From: Citrus sinensis
Taxonomy: Eukaryota; Streptophyta; Magnoliopsida; Sapindales; Rutaceae
Length of the DNA stretch: 64,000 nucleotides
Direction of reading: 5' to 3'
Assembly (NCBI RefSeq): GCF_022201045.2
Contig: NC_068562.1
Coordinates: forward strand, 1,116,001 to 1,180,000
The translations under genes were made by a program, and so were the position numbers. Of the stretch, positions 12,410-28,296 are shown in pieces. The notes beneath the pieces were generated by a model. The model saw nothing but the letters and a program-made list of their open reading frames with translations. It had not been told where the DNA came from and did no database searches. The stretch's first letter is position 1, and the number at the start of each line of letters is the position of its first letter.

Positions 12410-12620
12410 ACGAGATAATCTGGGGAGGGCCTCAACTGTGGGAGGCACTTTTAAGTATGTACCACAACTCAGACTAGAAGTTCCCGCTCGAACCGGCAGG
12501 CACATGTTCTCGCAACAAAGGCGACTTCTCTAAGACTCGAACTGAGGAGCAAATCCAGTCAAACCACTTAAGGGGACTCTATTGCCAGTTATTGCCAGTG
12601 GAGCCAACACTTTGTTGGTA
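12410..12620 (-). repeat. Possible tRNA-derived SINE fragment
   Basis: On the minus strand there is a B-box-like 'ggttcgagcggg' and, further on, text with alternating GC-rich phrases unlike the surrounding AT-rich DNA. I did not find a clear A box, poly-A tail or target duplication, so this is only a resemblance. Confidence 0.3.
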
Positions 12621-13196
12621 TCTCCAATCTACTTTACCTGCACATATATAATTTTTTCTTTTTAAAATTACATAACCAATTCATTTATTTGTTGTCTCAT
12701 TTATACAACTAGTTTACACAAACTTAAAACATCAATTTTTCTCATCATAATGAGTTAGGTCAATATTTTTGTTGATAATATAACATGTTTTAAGAGTCCA
12801 AAGAGAGTTTTTTTTTTTAAATTAACTGAAGCATAATTTAAAAAGAAGTTTTAAGAGGATTTTGGTGGGGTGACAAGAGTCCAACTCTTTTCATAATAGT
12901 GTTTCATGATTACGCTTGCTTTATTTTTTGGCCCTCCCATAAGTTGGTAGAATTTTGCGACAAGAGTGGACAAGCTTTGAGGAAGAGGAGCTGGTTCGGA
13001 CAAAGTTGTTACCACAGTTGTACGAGAATCTGACCACTACCTTCCTTTCCAGCATTTGCCAGCTATGCCTAAATACTAGGAACGCGGAACTCTTTTTGGG
13101 CAATATGTACAATATAACTGATGCAATTATAAAAAGGAAATGGTGAACAAGACGAAGATGAAGCACAAATGAATTCTAGTACACCATATTTCTAGG

Positions 13197-13302
13197 GCGT
13201 TTGGGGCAGCTGCGCTGCTCCCCATGCCATATTCTAGGGGAATATTCCCTAGAATATGCATGGGGAGTAGCTGCGCGGTGGCAGCGCAGCTGCCCCAAAC
13301 GC
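13197..13302. mobile_element. Foldback MITE, 22-bp perfect ends
   Basis: The first 22 bases (13197-13218) are the exact reverse complement of the last 22 (13281-13302): 'gcgtttggggcagctgcgct' is the outer part. The inner stem continues through 'ccccatg' and 'ttctaggg' to a centre at about 13245. With a small bulge on one arm the whole 106 bp folds on itself. It is GC-rich against an AT-rich flank. No convincing target duplication was read, so the superfamily is open. Confidence 0.85.
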
Positions 13303-13313
13303 GTCTTTCATTA

Positions 13314-13376
13314 ATATATCATTTATAGTCACATTACAATTTGGATATATCATTTATAGTCACATTACAATTTGAG
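13314..13376. repeat. Short tandem duplication, 2 x about 32 bp
   Basis: Two adjacent copies of 'atatcatttatagtcaca' followed by 'ttacaatttgR' lie just outside the 13197-13302 foldback. They are almost identical, so the duplication is recent. Confidence 0.85.
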
Positions 13377-13671
13377 GGCACGACTCAGGGAACCCGGAAA
13401 CCCCAAAATAATTAAATGTACACTGACATGACTATCATACCCAAACCCACCTTCCATGCTGAGCATAGTGACTCTACTTTCATGACCCTTAATGCATAAC
13501 ATATTCAAGATCCCATGTGATTGTGAAATCCCAACATTGACACTTGAGTTTCAATATATAGGTTCCTCTATGCAATCTTGTCTAGATTTGGGTACAACCT
13601 TGACATAAATAAAAAACACCTCTCTCCTCCAACCTCTCCTTGCTCTTGATCTTAAATATTTTAAGTCTAAT

Positions 13672-18024
<4,353 letters not shown>

Positions 18025-18290
18025 GTTTTGTAATTACAATATTGTTGGATGGAGTTAAAGAGATATCGAAATATCTAGAGAGGTGAAGCAACAGCCCATC
18101 ACAATTTTATTAAATAGTAATAATAATTGAATACATGAATACTGAGACAGAGAAAGGAAAGGAGGAGGAAGAAGGGAAGAAAGAGAGATCAATTTTGGAG
18201 AAGGAGATGGTGGTGGTCAAAAGAGACTTTTTATTTTTTTGAAAGAGAGGTGATGATTCAACTCCTCCTTTTTTTATTTTAATTTTTCTG
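18025..18290 (-). promoter_or_regulatory. CDPK 5' leader/promoter-proximal region with GA-rich tract
   Basis: Directly upstream of the CDPK start codon. On the plus strand, 18149-18245 is a run of 'gagaaaggaaaggaggagga'-type purines, so the gene's sense strand is CT-rich there. Pyrimidine-rich tracts of this kind are common in plant 5' UTRs and near transcription starts. No TATA box was assigned. Confidence 0.45.
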
Positions 18291-19349
18291 GTTTTTTTTT
18301 TCTCTTTTAATGGAGAAGCTAGTTTTTCTTTTTTATTAATTTATTTTTCTTATTGGTTCAATTAATTTACTGGAAAAATTAAAATAAAAGATGTTAGTAA
18401 TAGCATGATCATAGCTGTTATAGTCTCTGATCATATGCCGTTTGTATATTTTGTTGGAACAATTTTCAATGACAAGTGTAAGTTTTTCCTTTCTTATAGC
18501 GCAATTAACATTTAAATAGTTAATATCGAACAAACAACCCGAGCTTTTAATAAATTTGCAGTATTTACTCTGTTTGCATAAGTTAATTGATATGCCTTCG
18601 TATGGAGTTAAATTAATTGCAATAGTTAACAAATTTTTTTAAAATTAACTTTCTATATTTTTTTTTTTATGATTATAAAGTTGTGTTTCCTCTTCTTCCC
18701 CTTGGGTTGTTGTTTTTTGTTACTTTATCCACTGAGCATTCAAAATAAACCCTAATCTCACTTCATGTAACAGCTTAAGGCATGATTCTAAATATAATCT
18801 TAATGTTGATCATCCCAATTAGTGAGGTGACGTTAGTATGTTGAATGATGAACATAGTAATAAGTGTAATTTTTTGAGATATGAAATTGATAAATTTAGA
18901 GTATTTGGTAACTCTTTGAGGTGGTAAAGAAGTTTAAGACTCAAATATATTCACATTAGTGGAAAGGGAATTGAGTATTAGGCTATTAATAAAAAATATT
19001 ATTTATGTAAAATGAATCAAATATAAATGCATTTTTTTAATTAATTTTCGAGTATGTTTAAAATTACTTTTGAGAGACTTAAAAATGACTTTTAAAAACT
19101 AATTTAAGTGTTTGAAAAAATTTTTAAAAAAATTATTTTGACAAAATTATCCCATCAAATAGCAGATTTTAAAGAATAAGGAATGAATATCTTTTCAAAA
19201 TCTAATTTTAAGAATTAATTTTATACTTAATACAATTTCATATATAACCTCACAAAATTATTAAAAATCCAAAAGTATCCTTATTCAATTAGGGAATAAA
19301 ATCAAAAAATTTAAAGACATTATTAATGCCCATTATAGTGAGATAGCAA

Positions 19350-19380
<31 letters not shown>

Positions 19381-21103
19381 TATATTTTTAGTTATCAATT
19401 ATTATTTTATATATATACACACACAATAAAAAATTATATATATACATATTTACAAATGTGTAAATAAATTTTACTCGACATTTATTTTACTTCAGCTATT
19501 TGTATTATTATATAAGTTTAATAGTAAAATTTACCAAACACATATGATTATTTTTTAAATTTATAGCACTTTTAAAAATAAATTTTACTAAACATTTAAT
19601 AAATTATCTACACAACTGATTATATTTACAGTATAGTTAATAATTATTATTCTAAAAGGTATAACATTACTTAAATGACCCTTAATAATCGACTCTCACA
19701 ACTTGCCCTAATAGATAACTACATCTCACCATTTTTAATTTTGATAATTAAACTCTCATTGTTATAAATGAAAATCTAAACACTTTTATATTAGTGAATT
19801 TTATTTATTTAGATGCTAATGAAGAAATTACAGTACATTGATGCTCTTATTTTTATCCAAATATACACATGTCTATTTCTAACATAATGGAGCCTACACA
19901 TAAAATTTTGAGTAGCGAGGGTTAATTAAACAGTGGAAGTTTGTGCGTCTTTTTTTTCCTTTATTCGATTTATACTTTTTCAAATTATTCATTTGGAAAT
20001 GTTTTGTCATACAAGTTTGAGCAATGGTAAAACTTAGAATTTAATAGTCATATTAATAATTTTAGATGTTAATTCATAAGTTAAAAAAAAGAAAAATAAA
20101 TATGCCATTCATATTCATTAAATTTTGTGGAGAAAACAAAAAACTATGACTTACAAATATATAGATACTTGTATGAAATATTCCAAGTTTTTCATATATG
20201 TGTCAAAAAGTACATATTCAAAGTTTTTCATTAAAAATGCATATTTGTATCATAGGACAAAAACTTGTTGTACTTCATCTATGATTTTTTTTTTTAATTT
20301 CATTGTTCAACCAAAGTGATTGAGGTATTTCAAAATGAGAAAAGATGCAGAAATGGTCCAGCAATTTGTTTATTAATTTCAAGAAAGAATCGCCATTTTC
20401 GAAGTGTTGACTGTTGAGGCAGCAATAGCTCGTGATTCCCAATTACAAACTCAAACAGAACTTGTTCTGACTTTTCAACTCTGACCTCAAAACTCGTACT
20501 GAAGTGAAACAAAGTTAATCATTTTTTTTTAATAATGTTATAAAGAACTGTAGGTATTACAATTAATATTTATAAATAGATTCTATAATGGGGACCTTCT
20601 TCGTGGTATGTACTCCTCTGAAGCGCTGCCCAAATTCTTCAAACCCTCTCAAATATTTGAGGGCTGTCCACTCTACTCACATTTCATGAGGAATAGACTG
20701 GCTTCACTCAATTATTTGATAATCGAGGAAGGATTGTAAATAAGCCCTATAAATACTTTTATGGAGGCTCGAACCCTTGCACTCATTATTCTAAGTGTAA
20801 GGATTCTCCTACTAGACTAAAAGCCCATTGATAAAGTTACTAATTTCTAACGATCAAATAAGGAGACTCCGCTAGTCAATTCCCCAACCTATGCAAATTC
20901 TATTCACATGAAAGGGATTTTATTTTCAGCTTTTTATTATTATTAAGTTTTTTCTCCACACCAGGTCTTGATGTGTGATTGTTGGCAGCCACATGTAGCT
21001 GATTTGTTAAAATTAAAGTATGAAATTTTATTTATTTTTTTAATTTATGTTTAATTTTTTGACGTTTATTTCTGAATAAAAAATAATTTTTTAATTTTTA
21101 TTT
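18291..21103. other. Intergenic, strongly AT-rich
   Basis: No gene seen. It contains an (AAT)n microsatellite at about 19350-19379 and a block at about 20580-20830 of higher GC whose phrases ('ggaggctcgaacccttgca') resemble tRNA-related or SINE DNA. Small ORFs at 18336-18632 and 20125-20319 have no recognisable motif. Confidence 0.5.
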
Positions 21104-22114
21104 GGAAAATTATCACTGCACCACCTCTTTTTTGCCTTATGTTTATCCAACCACCAAAATATTCTAACATATTCTCTGCACCACTTTTTTGTTTTTAATT
21201 TGTATCAACTAGCCACTTTTTAACTAACGCCGTTAAATAATTTAAATGAAATGATAATTTTACCCCTAAATAAATTAAAAGACCATTTTATTTTACAAAA
21301 ACTTTAAAAAATAAAAAAATTATAATTATAAAAATACCCCTAAATTTAATAAAAAATAAAATGAATATTGTCATTCATTAAAATGAATACTAAGCATAAA
21401 TTATATATGTATAAAAATACTAGCCTACAAATTCTGCAACTTTTTCTTAATTTTTTTGTGCGTGCTAATTTGTTACTAAATAAAAATATAATTAAACAAA
21501 ATAAAATAAATTATTGCTAAAGAACTTTAAATTGACCGACTTAAAGCACTCATAATTTCAACTTTTGATGTGGTTAAAGAAGCAAATAATCAAATGCTAA
21601 TTGCTTATTTACATTTTTCTTCTCTTTTCCAACTCTCAGTCAGCATACATTTTCCTAATGTTAAAATTAATTTTAATTTTTTTGTGGTCAGCTGGAATAG
21701 TTGGAATCACTTCGGTTGCAATATTCAAGAGAAAACTGATTAGGGAAACAGGTAAAATCAACCTTATAAACATTAACAAATAATCGAAATTAATTATAAA
21801 TTTTATTCCTCAAAATTTAATGTTGATCCCATCTACTTAATTAATTAGTCGATATCTAATTATTTTTTTATTAAATTTAGGGGTATTTTTATAATTATAA
21901 TTTTCTTATTTTTCAAAGTTTTTGTAAAATAAAATGGTCTTTTAATTTATTTAGGGGTAAAATTGTTATTTCATTTAAATTATTTAACGGTGTTAGTTAA
22001 AAATTGGTTAGTTGATACAAATTTAAAAAAAATGTGGTGCAGAGAATATGTTAGAATTTTTTGGTGGTTGGATGAACATAAGACAAAAAAGAGGTGGTGC
22101 AGTGATAATTTCCC
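21104..22114. mobile_element. Non-autonomous Mutator-like element, 9-bp target duplication
   Basis: Long terminal inverted repeats of about 250 bp, from 'ggaaaattatcactgcacca' at the left to its near-complement ending at 22114. Both arms carry 'ggtggtgcag', 'aaaatacccctaaattta' (or its complement) and 'cggtgttagtt' type blocks. It is flanked by a perfect 9-bp direct duplication TTTTTATTT (21095-21103 and 22115-22123). A 9-bp duplication with long inverted ends is typical of MULEs. The 500-bp core has no transposase ORF; the ORFs at 21601-21783 and 21963-22151 have no known motif. Confidence 0.88.
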
Positions 22115-22123
22115 TTTTTATTT

Positions 22124-23121
22124 TAATGTAAAATGTTTGAATGTGAAATAAATATTATATCTAAAAAATATTTCTATTTTATATATTTATTTCCTAAGTT
22201 ATAAAACTTAATCTTTTTTTTAATTTACAAGGATATAAATATTAAATAATTATGTTTAAGATTATTAATAAAAATAAATAACATACTATTTATATTTAGA
22301 TATTAAAGAACAAACAAACATATGAATTTATATATTTCTATTTAAACCCATTCAAATTTTAAAAAAAATCAAACCGATTCCAATTTCAAATAAAAATATC
22401 AATGCTACTATCGTTTGGATATATATAACGTTCTCTAGGTAGTTTGCCTTCTTGCTGGACATTAATGATTTGTCTAACCATACATAATAGCATAAACTAC
22501 AATAAATGACATATAAATTGATCACGCATGAACTAATTATTATACTCTTATGGTTACTATCAAAAGCTTTAATGAGACATATTCTTCAAGATGAACATCA
22601 TGTGAAACAATTATAATTTATGTGGATATTCATCAAAGTAACTTTTAATTTTCCCACAAACAATCTTTAACCTTCTTATAACTAATTATCTTCCTAATTT
22701 GAGGATTATTATCTGTTATAATTATTAGGTATCATTTGCTACTTTATTATATCACTAGTTCACTATAAAAGGAGGTCTTTACTTCTTTTTTGGATATACA
22801 TGTAATTGAATAAAATTTCTCTATAGACATTGTGTCTCTTATTTTCTCTCTCTTTTTCTCTTGTTGTATGTTGTGCTCTTAATTGATAGATAATTTAACA
22901 ATATATATATATATGTATGTATGTGTTCATTATAGGCATCTCATTTTCTTTTTAAATAGTTTCTTCCGATCATAAGAGATAGAATAAAAAGAAAAAGAGG
23001 CAAAAAACAGCAAAGAGCAAAATGCTGAACATAACAGCAACATTATAAAATATATCCATTCTTAATCCACTTCAAGGTAAATTTTGTGCAAAGGGTCTTA
23101 TCACAGTGCAATACATCATTG
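22124..23121. other. Intergenic; possible LTR remnant at about 22520-22900
   Basis: Downstream of the F-box gene at 23122-24261. At 22764 there is a TATA-like 'ctataaaagg', followed 50 bp later by 'gaataaaattt' (poly-A-signal-like) and then CT-rich text. That order resembles a short Copia-type LTR. No TG/CA ends or target duplication could be fixed. An (AT)n(GTAT)n run lies at about 22902-22924. Confidence 0.4.
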
Positions 23122-24261
23122 TTAACAGGAATTAGTTTGATAAATTCCCAAGACATGCCATGGAATGTCAAAATCCAACAAATTATCTCCTCCCTTGAGC
23201 CTAATTAGACTCTCCTTGTAGATATGAACCGAAACATCAAAACACGTGACTCTGAGATCTCTCATTTCTTGTGTATTGGGGTCGTATAAGAGTAACTGTC
23301 CACTGGTAGAAACTACAAAAAATGCTCCTTTTTTCCAAAACCCAAGTGGCCTTTGCACTCCAACAAAAGGTCCTATAGACAATTGCTTGATCCAACATTT
23401 ATCTTTCATTACCCATATGTCATAATAGTTCTCGATATTATGTGAGAGAAGTACGCAGAGAGAATGATTATATATCCCAAGAATCGTTGGTTTTGATTCG
23501 GGAATGTGCGGCTCCTGAACTTCTTCAAATACATCATTACCCAGATGAAATGAAAGAATCACTGCGTGGTCGTTGTTTCGGAATCTAGATAACCAGTAAC
23601 AAACCCCGTCCAAATACAAGCTACCAGACCAAAAACTCATAACGTAGTGATCTGATTTGAAGGACTTGAAATCTCTCCAAGAGTTAGTACGAAGATTATA
23701 TATGGCAACATGCGCAAATTCGTATAGTTCCTGTCTCTTTTCATCCCACAACGTGTGTATCATAGCTAATTTGTAGTCATTACTCATAATATCCAATCCA
23801 AATCCCATAATAGTATCAGAAATGCTGCAAAAGCGAGGAAATACAACTCTACGTTTTGGAAGAGTTCTGGACTCTTTGGTTGCCAAATTACATAGAATTA
23901 ATCGATCATTCTTTGGTCCATGTATACAAAATATACCATCAAAAGGACCCCCAAGAAATTCGCGCATTGGTTGTTGAAAATCAAGATCTACCAATGATAT
24001 GTCTGTTAGTGTTCCATCAGGGAACAAACAAAACGAATCTGTTGGATAGCTGTAATCATCTTCGTCATCCGTAACCATATAAGTGATAAACAGACGATCG
24101 TTGTTATCATTTCTTAGGTGCTTGGAAATGAAACTAGGATTTTCAAATAAAGAGCACCACTCGCTGCACACGCACTTGAATCTTAATAAAGATTTCACGG
24201 ACAATCTTGATAGAACTTCAATCATAACATCCTCCGGAAAATTTCCGTTACGTTTCGCCAT
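23122..24261 (-). CDS. F-box/FBA (CPR1- or SLF-like) protein, 379 aa
   Basis: Single exon, ending in TAA at 23122-23124. The start is the ATG at 24261 (MAKRNGNFPEDVM). The frame is open 17 codons further but begins there with TTG. The F-box core is 'VLSRLSVKSLLRFKCVC' (about residues 11-40). The FBA domain has 'FCIHGPKNDRLILCNLAT', 'GFGLDIMSNDYKLAMI', 'VAIYNLRTNSWRDFKSFKS', 'CWIKQLSIGPFVGVQRPL' and the terminal 'FDIPWHVLGIYQT'. It is very close to the gene at 27154-28296 over the whole FBA domain, so the two are a recent tandem pair. Predicted role: substrate receptor of an SCF E3 ligase; the ligand is unknown. Intact. Confidence 0.92.
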   Translation of the reverse strand: MAKRNGNFPEDVMIEVLSRLSVKSLLRFKCVCSEWCSLFENPSFISKHLRNDNNDRLFITYMVTDDEDDYSYPTDSFCLFPDGTLTDISLVDLDFQQPMREFLGGPFDGIFCIHGPKNDRLILCNLATKESRTLPKRRVVFPRFCSISDTIMGFGLDIMSNDYKLAMIHTLWDEKRQELYEFAHVAIYNLRTNSWRDFKSFKSDHYVMSFWSGSLYLDGVCYWLSRFRNNDHAVILSFHLGNDVFEEVQEPHIPESKPTILGIYNHSLCVLLSHNIENYYDIWVMKDKCWIKQLSIGPFVGVQRPLGFWKKGAFFVVSTSGQLLLYDPNTQEMRDLRVTCFDVSVHIYKESLIRLKGGDNLLDFDIPWHVLGIYQTNSC

Positions 24262-24867
24262 TGCATCATCCAATTTAGTTTCTAAATCTAATGAATCCTT
24301 TGCTTGCTGCAATAACTTGCACTATATTTACAGTAAAACACATCGATTCCAATTTGATATTAAAAAAAAAAAGAGAATTAACTTTACTCTTTGATGATAA
24401 CAGAAGCGAAGTATCAAATTTTATTCTGGTTTTTTAGCTATATTTCCAATCATCATCTTTAGTGCAAATGTATTCTAATATTTCTTTGAATTTATTTTTA
24501 TCGATAATGGAAAGGTTATCAAAGTTCAAGCAATAAGTTAAGGAAAATGACAATTAATATCATACCCTCATCTTCCCGGCGATTTAAATCGTAGTTGCGA
24601 CATCTTCTATATCCAGATTCTACATTGATCCAGACTCAACATAATTGGCAAAAGCCTCCTCTGAGAACAATGAAAGAATTGAAGTGCAATTAAGATGTTG
24701 ATCTTAAAATTTGATAGATGACATAGGATAAATGGTACTGGTACGAAATGCTAAAGGATAAATTGTGGGTGAGCAACAGCTTCGGAAAACTGTCACATCT
24801 TTACTTGGTTATACTTGGTTAGATTGTGTATTTTATTTTACTATTTCTTTAGAGGGTCCAGTTATGT

Positions 24868-24972
24868 TGCAACTGCAGTATGGTACCACAGTTGCTTTCA
24901 GTCATTAGATCCAGTTAATGTAACTGTGGATCTAATGGCTGAAAGCAACTGTGGTACCATACCACAGTTGCA
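24868..24972. mobile_element. Foldback MITE, near-perfect 105-bp hairpin
   Basis: The left arm starts 'tgcaactgcagtatggtacc' and the right arm ends with the complement 'ggtaccataccacagttgca'. The arms pair across almost the whole length (via 'acagttgctttcagYcattagatc'-type text), leaving only a few bases of loop near 24919. No coding capacity. The target duplication is uncertain. Confidence 0.85.
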
Positions 24973-25827
24973 ATATAGTTTTGCCCTTCTTTAGAATAAT
25001 CACTTTTAATTTTATTTTTTTTAAAGATAGGAGATTGTACATAGCCCAAATAAAGATATTTAAAAAACTATTCAATCATATCTCTTGGGGTTAGCATCAC
25101 TCTAAAATTTGTTTTTATAAGGGGAGTATAAAATTTTAATTCCTTGTTCCATCCCTCATAATCAACTAATAACAAAAGAATTGCATTGTTCAAGGGTTAA
25201 TGCGGTATTTTTGTATATAAATTATTATTTATACACTTACAAATGAAAGCTAGTTAATTTGTTCGTTAAAAAGTCACATTACCTCTTACAACACTATCTT
25301 AAAGAGAGAATGACCATTACCCTTATGTATTTTAGATTATTTCCAGTTAGGACAAGTTTAGTAACTGTTGTATCTTTTAAAATAATCGTTGTAAACTGTG
25401 CTGTAAAAATAATCAACTGTAAAATGAATAAGTTATATGATTGGTAAAATTTATTTAAAAAATTGTTACAAGTTGCAAAAATAATCGTATATATTTGGTA
25501 AATTTTACTGTTAAATTGTTGTAAGAATACAAATGACTAAAATATACATGATATTAAATAATTTTTTTATACATACATACATCAATACATACATATATAT
25601 ATAGTATTGTTTTATTGTGTTAATATAATAATGAATAAATATTTTTTTATCTCAATGTAATTGGTAATAATATTGATCCTTTTAAATATCATGATTTTAT
25701 TTTCTATTTGGATTAGGATAATTCTAAATTTTTATAATATATGTAAGGATATAAATGGAATTGTAATAAGTGTAAAACAATTTTTTTTTTATAATATAAG
25801 TGTAGCATTAGGTGATCTAAGGGTCCG

Positions 25828-25953
25828 GCTACGGTGCAATGGTGATACGGTATCACCGTTGCATCCAGCCGTTGGATCCACGTGGATGAATGAATCCAGT
25901 GGAATCCAACAGCTGGGTGCAACGGTGATACCGTATCACCGTTGCACCATAGC
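25828..25953. mobile_element. Foldback MITE, about 126-bp hairpin
   Basis: The outer arms are 'gctacggtgcaatggtgata' and its complement ending 'caccatagc'. Each arm itself contains the small palindrome 'ggtgatacggtatcacc'. The inner stem runs through 'ccagccgttggatccac'. It has the same general build as 24868-24972 (a GC-rich hairpin with 'ggatc' near the centre), but the ends differ. Confidence 0.83.
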
Positions 25954-27153
25954 TTTCTCCGTGATCTAATCTTGCCAAAAGTGATTTTTAAAAAAATTAT
26001 TAAATACCAAAATTAATTTTTGTCTTTTCAAAATCACTTTTGAATCTCTAAAAAATAATTCCAAACAATCCCATACTCCCTTGTCAAATTTTATTCTGGT
26101 TTTTTAGCTTCCTTAATACTCTACCCAATACTATTACTTCCTTTACCATTTCAACCAACTATCATAGGGCATACGTGTCTGTTGACAAAATAAAAGTTAT
26201 TTTTTTATAGCAATAAAGTTAATACTAAAATAAAAGTTATTTTTTTGTAGCAATAAAGTTAATAATACAGTTAATACAAAATAATTGTCAAATTTAATTG
26301 AAAATATTTAAAATTAATTTTATCAAATTTAACTGAAAAACAAGTAATACATTAACACTTACAAAATCATTTTGTAAAATTTAATTGAAAATATTTAAAA
26401 TTAATGATTTCAAATTGAAAAATCAAATCAAAATTATGATTCAATCTAGAATGCAGAACTAAATAAAGAACAAAGGAAATTAGAGTTCAATCTAAAGCAA
26501 ATCTTTATCAAAATTAATAAGAAAAAAAATCTCTAGCTGATAGCCCATAAAAATTAGTATACTTAGAAATTCTTATATTGATGTTGCATAATGAGTAATA
26601 AAAACGTGGAATACACACACACACACACATACGTTTCTTGCTTTGGCATAAGCCCAAGATTTGAACAGAACCAAATCGAAACACTCATAAATTCCCTCCA
26701 GCGGTTTGAAAATTAGTGATTTTCAACAGAAGGGAGTGAATTTTGTGCAACATGTTTGCATATATATTGAAAAAAAAAAAAAATAGTGTGCGTATGAACG
26801 GCACGATTAATTTGCTCTGGTTCGGATTTACCATTTTGATGGTCAAAATTTTCTAACGCGCCATTTTCTTTGTTTCCTTAATCTTCAGACCTCGAAATGG
26901 ATTTAGAGAGCAGTTTTCATCTATAGCCGGGCAGTAATATCAAAATGGATTTCAAACAGAGAATTTTCTGCCACGCCTTAAATTTCTTGAGTAGATGTAA
27001 TTAATTTAGAGCTTAAATATCTGCATTACCACAAAGAAGTTCCAATAAACTTCTGATTGTAACTATTAGTACATCAACTATAGAATAAATTTATACGAAA
27101 GCACCAAGCACCAAGCACCAACTAACAACCAAAATAAAAAAAGTTATCATTTT

Positions 27154-28296
27154 CTATGGGGGTGATGCATCGGTTTGATACACACCCAAGAGATGCCACG
27201 GAATGTCAAAATCCAACAAATTATCCTCTTGCTTCACTCTAATGAGACTCTCTCTGTAGATATGAACTGAAAAGTGAAAACTTTTGCGACCGAGATCCCT
27301 CATCTCTTGTGTATTAGGGTCGTATAAGAGTAACTGTTCATTGGTAGAATGTACAAAAAATGCTCCTTTTTTCCAAAACCCAAGTGGAGTTCTGACTCCA
27401 TTAAGTGGTCCTAGAGATAATTGCTTGATCCAACATTTATATTTCATCACCCATATGTCATAATAATTTTCAATATTATGCGATAGTAGTAGGCAGAGAG
27501 AGTGATTATATATTCCAAGAATTGTAGGCGTTGATTCAGGAATATATGGCTCCTGTATTTCTTCGAATACCTCATTACCCAGATGAAATGAAAGAATTAC
27601 TTTATGATCATTATCTCGGAATTCAGATAACCAATAACAAACCCCGTCCAAATAAACGCTATCAAACGCTCCATCCATATAATAATGATTTGATTTGAAG
27701 CAGTCACAATATCTCCAAGAGTTGGTGCTTAGCGAGTATACCGCAACATGTGAAAATTCGTATAACAAATCAAGTTTTTCATTCCATAGGGTGAAAATCA
27801 AAACCAATTTGTAGTCAGTGCTCATGGGATCCAATCCAAATCCAGTACATTTACAAAAAATGCTGGTATATTTTGGAAAGACTGTTGTACATTTTGGAAG
27901 AACTCTTGACTCTTTGGTCGCGCGATTCCAGAGAGTTATACGATTATTATTTCCAAATATGCAAAATATGCCATTATAAGGACCCCCAAGCTCTCCACGT
28001 ACTGGATTATCAATAGCTTGCAACGATAAATTTGTCAGAGTTTCATCCGGGAATAAAGAACAAAGGAATAGCGGATAGCTGGATTCATCCGGACCGTCGA
28101 ACTTCTCCATATAGTGAACAATTAGACGAGTATTGTGATAATTATTTAGATGCTTTGAAATGAAGTTATGTCTATTGAATAAAGCGCACCACGATTTGCA
28201 AATGCACCTAAATCGTAACAGAGACTTCACAGGCAGTTTTGACAGAATTTCTATTATTGTCTCTTCTAGAAACTGTTCATCACTTGTCATCATCAT
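27154..28296 (-). CDS. F-box/FBA (CPR1- or SLF-like) protein, 380 aa
   Basis: Single exon, TAG at 27154-27156. It starts with three ATG codons in a row (28296-28288); the third gives MTSDEQF, matching the start of the 1588-2733 gene. The F-box core is 'ILSKLPVKSLLRFRCIC' with 'KSWCALFNRHNFISKHL' behind it. The FBA domain runs from 'GIFCIFGNNNRITLWNRAT' through 'GFGLDPMSTDYKLVLIFTLW', 'VAVYSLSTNSWRYCDCFKS' and 'CWIKQLSLGPLNGVRTPLG' to 'FDIPWHLLGVYQTD'. It is the closest relative of the gene at 23122-24261 and lies in the same orientation about 3 kb away. Predicted SCF substrate receptor; no disruption seen. Confidence 0.92.
   Translation of the reverse strand: MMMTSDEQFLEETIIEILSKLPVKSLLRFRCICKSWCALFNRHNFISKHLNNYHNTRLIVHYMEKFDGPDESSYPLFLCSLFPDETLTNLSLQAIDNPVRGELGGPYNGIFCIFGNNNRITLWNRATKESRVLPKCTTVFPKYTSIFCKCTGFGLDPMSTDYKLVLIFTLWNEKLDLLYEFSHVAVYSLSTNSWRYCDCFKSNHYYMDGAFDSVYLDGVCYWLSEFRDNDHKVILSFHLGNEVFEEIQEPYIPESTPTILGIYNHSLCLLLSHNIENYYDIWVMKYKCWIKQLSLGPLNGVRTPLGFWKKGAFFVHSTNEQLLLYDPNTQEMRDLGRKSFHFSVHIYRESLIRVKQEDNLLDFDIPWHLLGVYQTDASPP

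Larger units (their letters stand above)
11137..13671. other. Intergenic between APE2 5' end and CDPK 3' end
   Basis: The first 150 bp upstream of APE2 are relatively GC-rich and probably hold its promoter and 5' UTR. A block at about 11750-12300 has higher GC than its flanks and looks unlike neighbouring DNA (see findings). At 12410-12620 there is a SINE-like block. A 106-bp foldback lies at 13197-13302 and a 2 x 32-bp tandem repeat at about 13314-13376. The last 300 bp should contain the CDPK 3' UTR. Confidence 0.5.
24262..27153. other. Intergenic between the tandem F-box pair
   Basis: No gene. It contains two strong foldbacks (24868-24972 and 25828-25953), a TA/CATA microsatellite near 25571-25602, a short direct repeat of 'aaaataaaagttattttttt' near 26188/26228 and an (AC)n run at 26614-26628. 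The phrase 'aaattttattctggtttttt' occurs both at about 24416 and at about 26087. The two copies lie in the 5' flank of the first F-box gene and in the 3' flank of the second, and may mark the edges of the duplicated unit. Confidence 0.5.

Noticed and set aside
24262-24312. A 17-codon N-terminal extension of the F-box gene at 23122
   Set aside because: It begins with TTG and has no counterpart in the paralogues; the ATG at 24261 was used.
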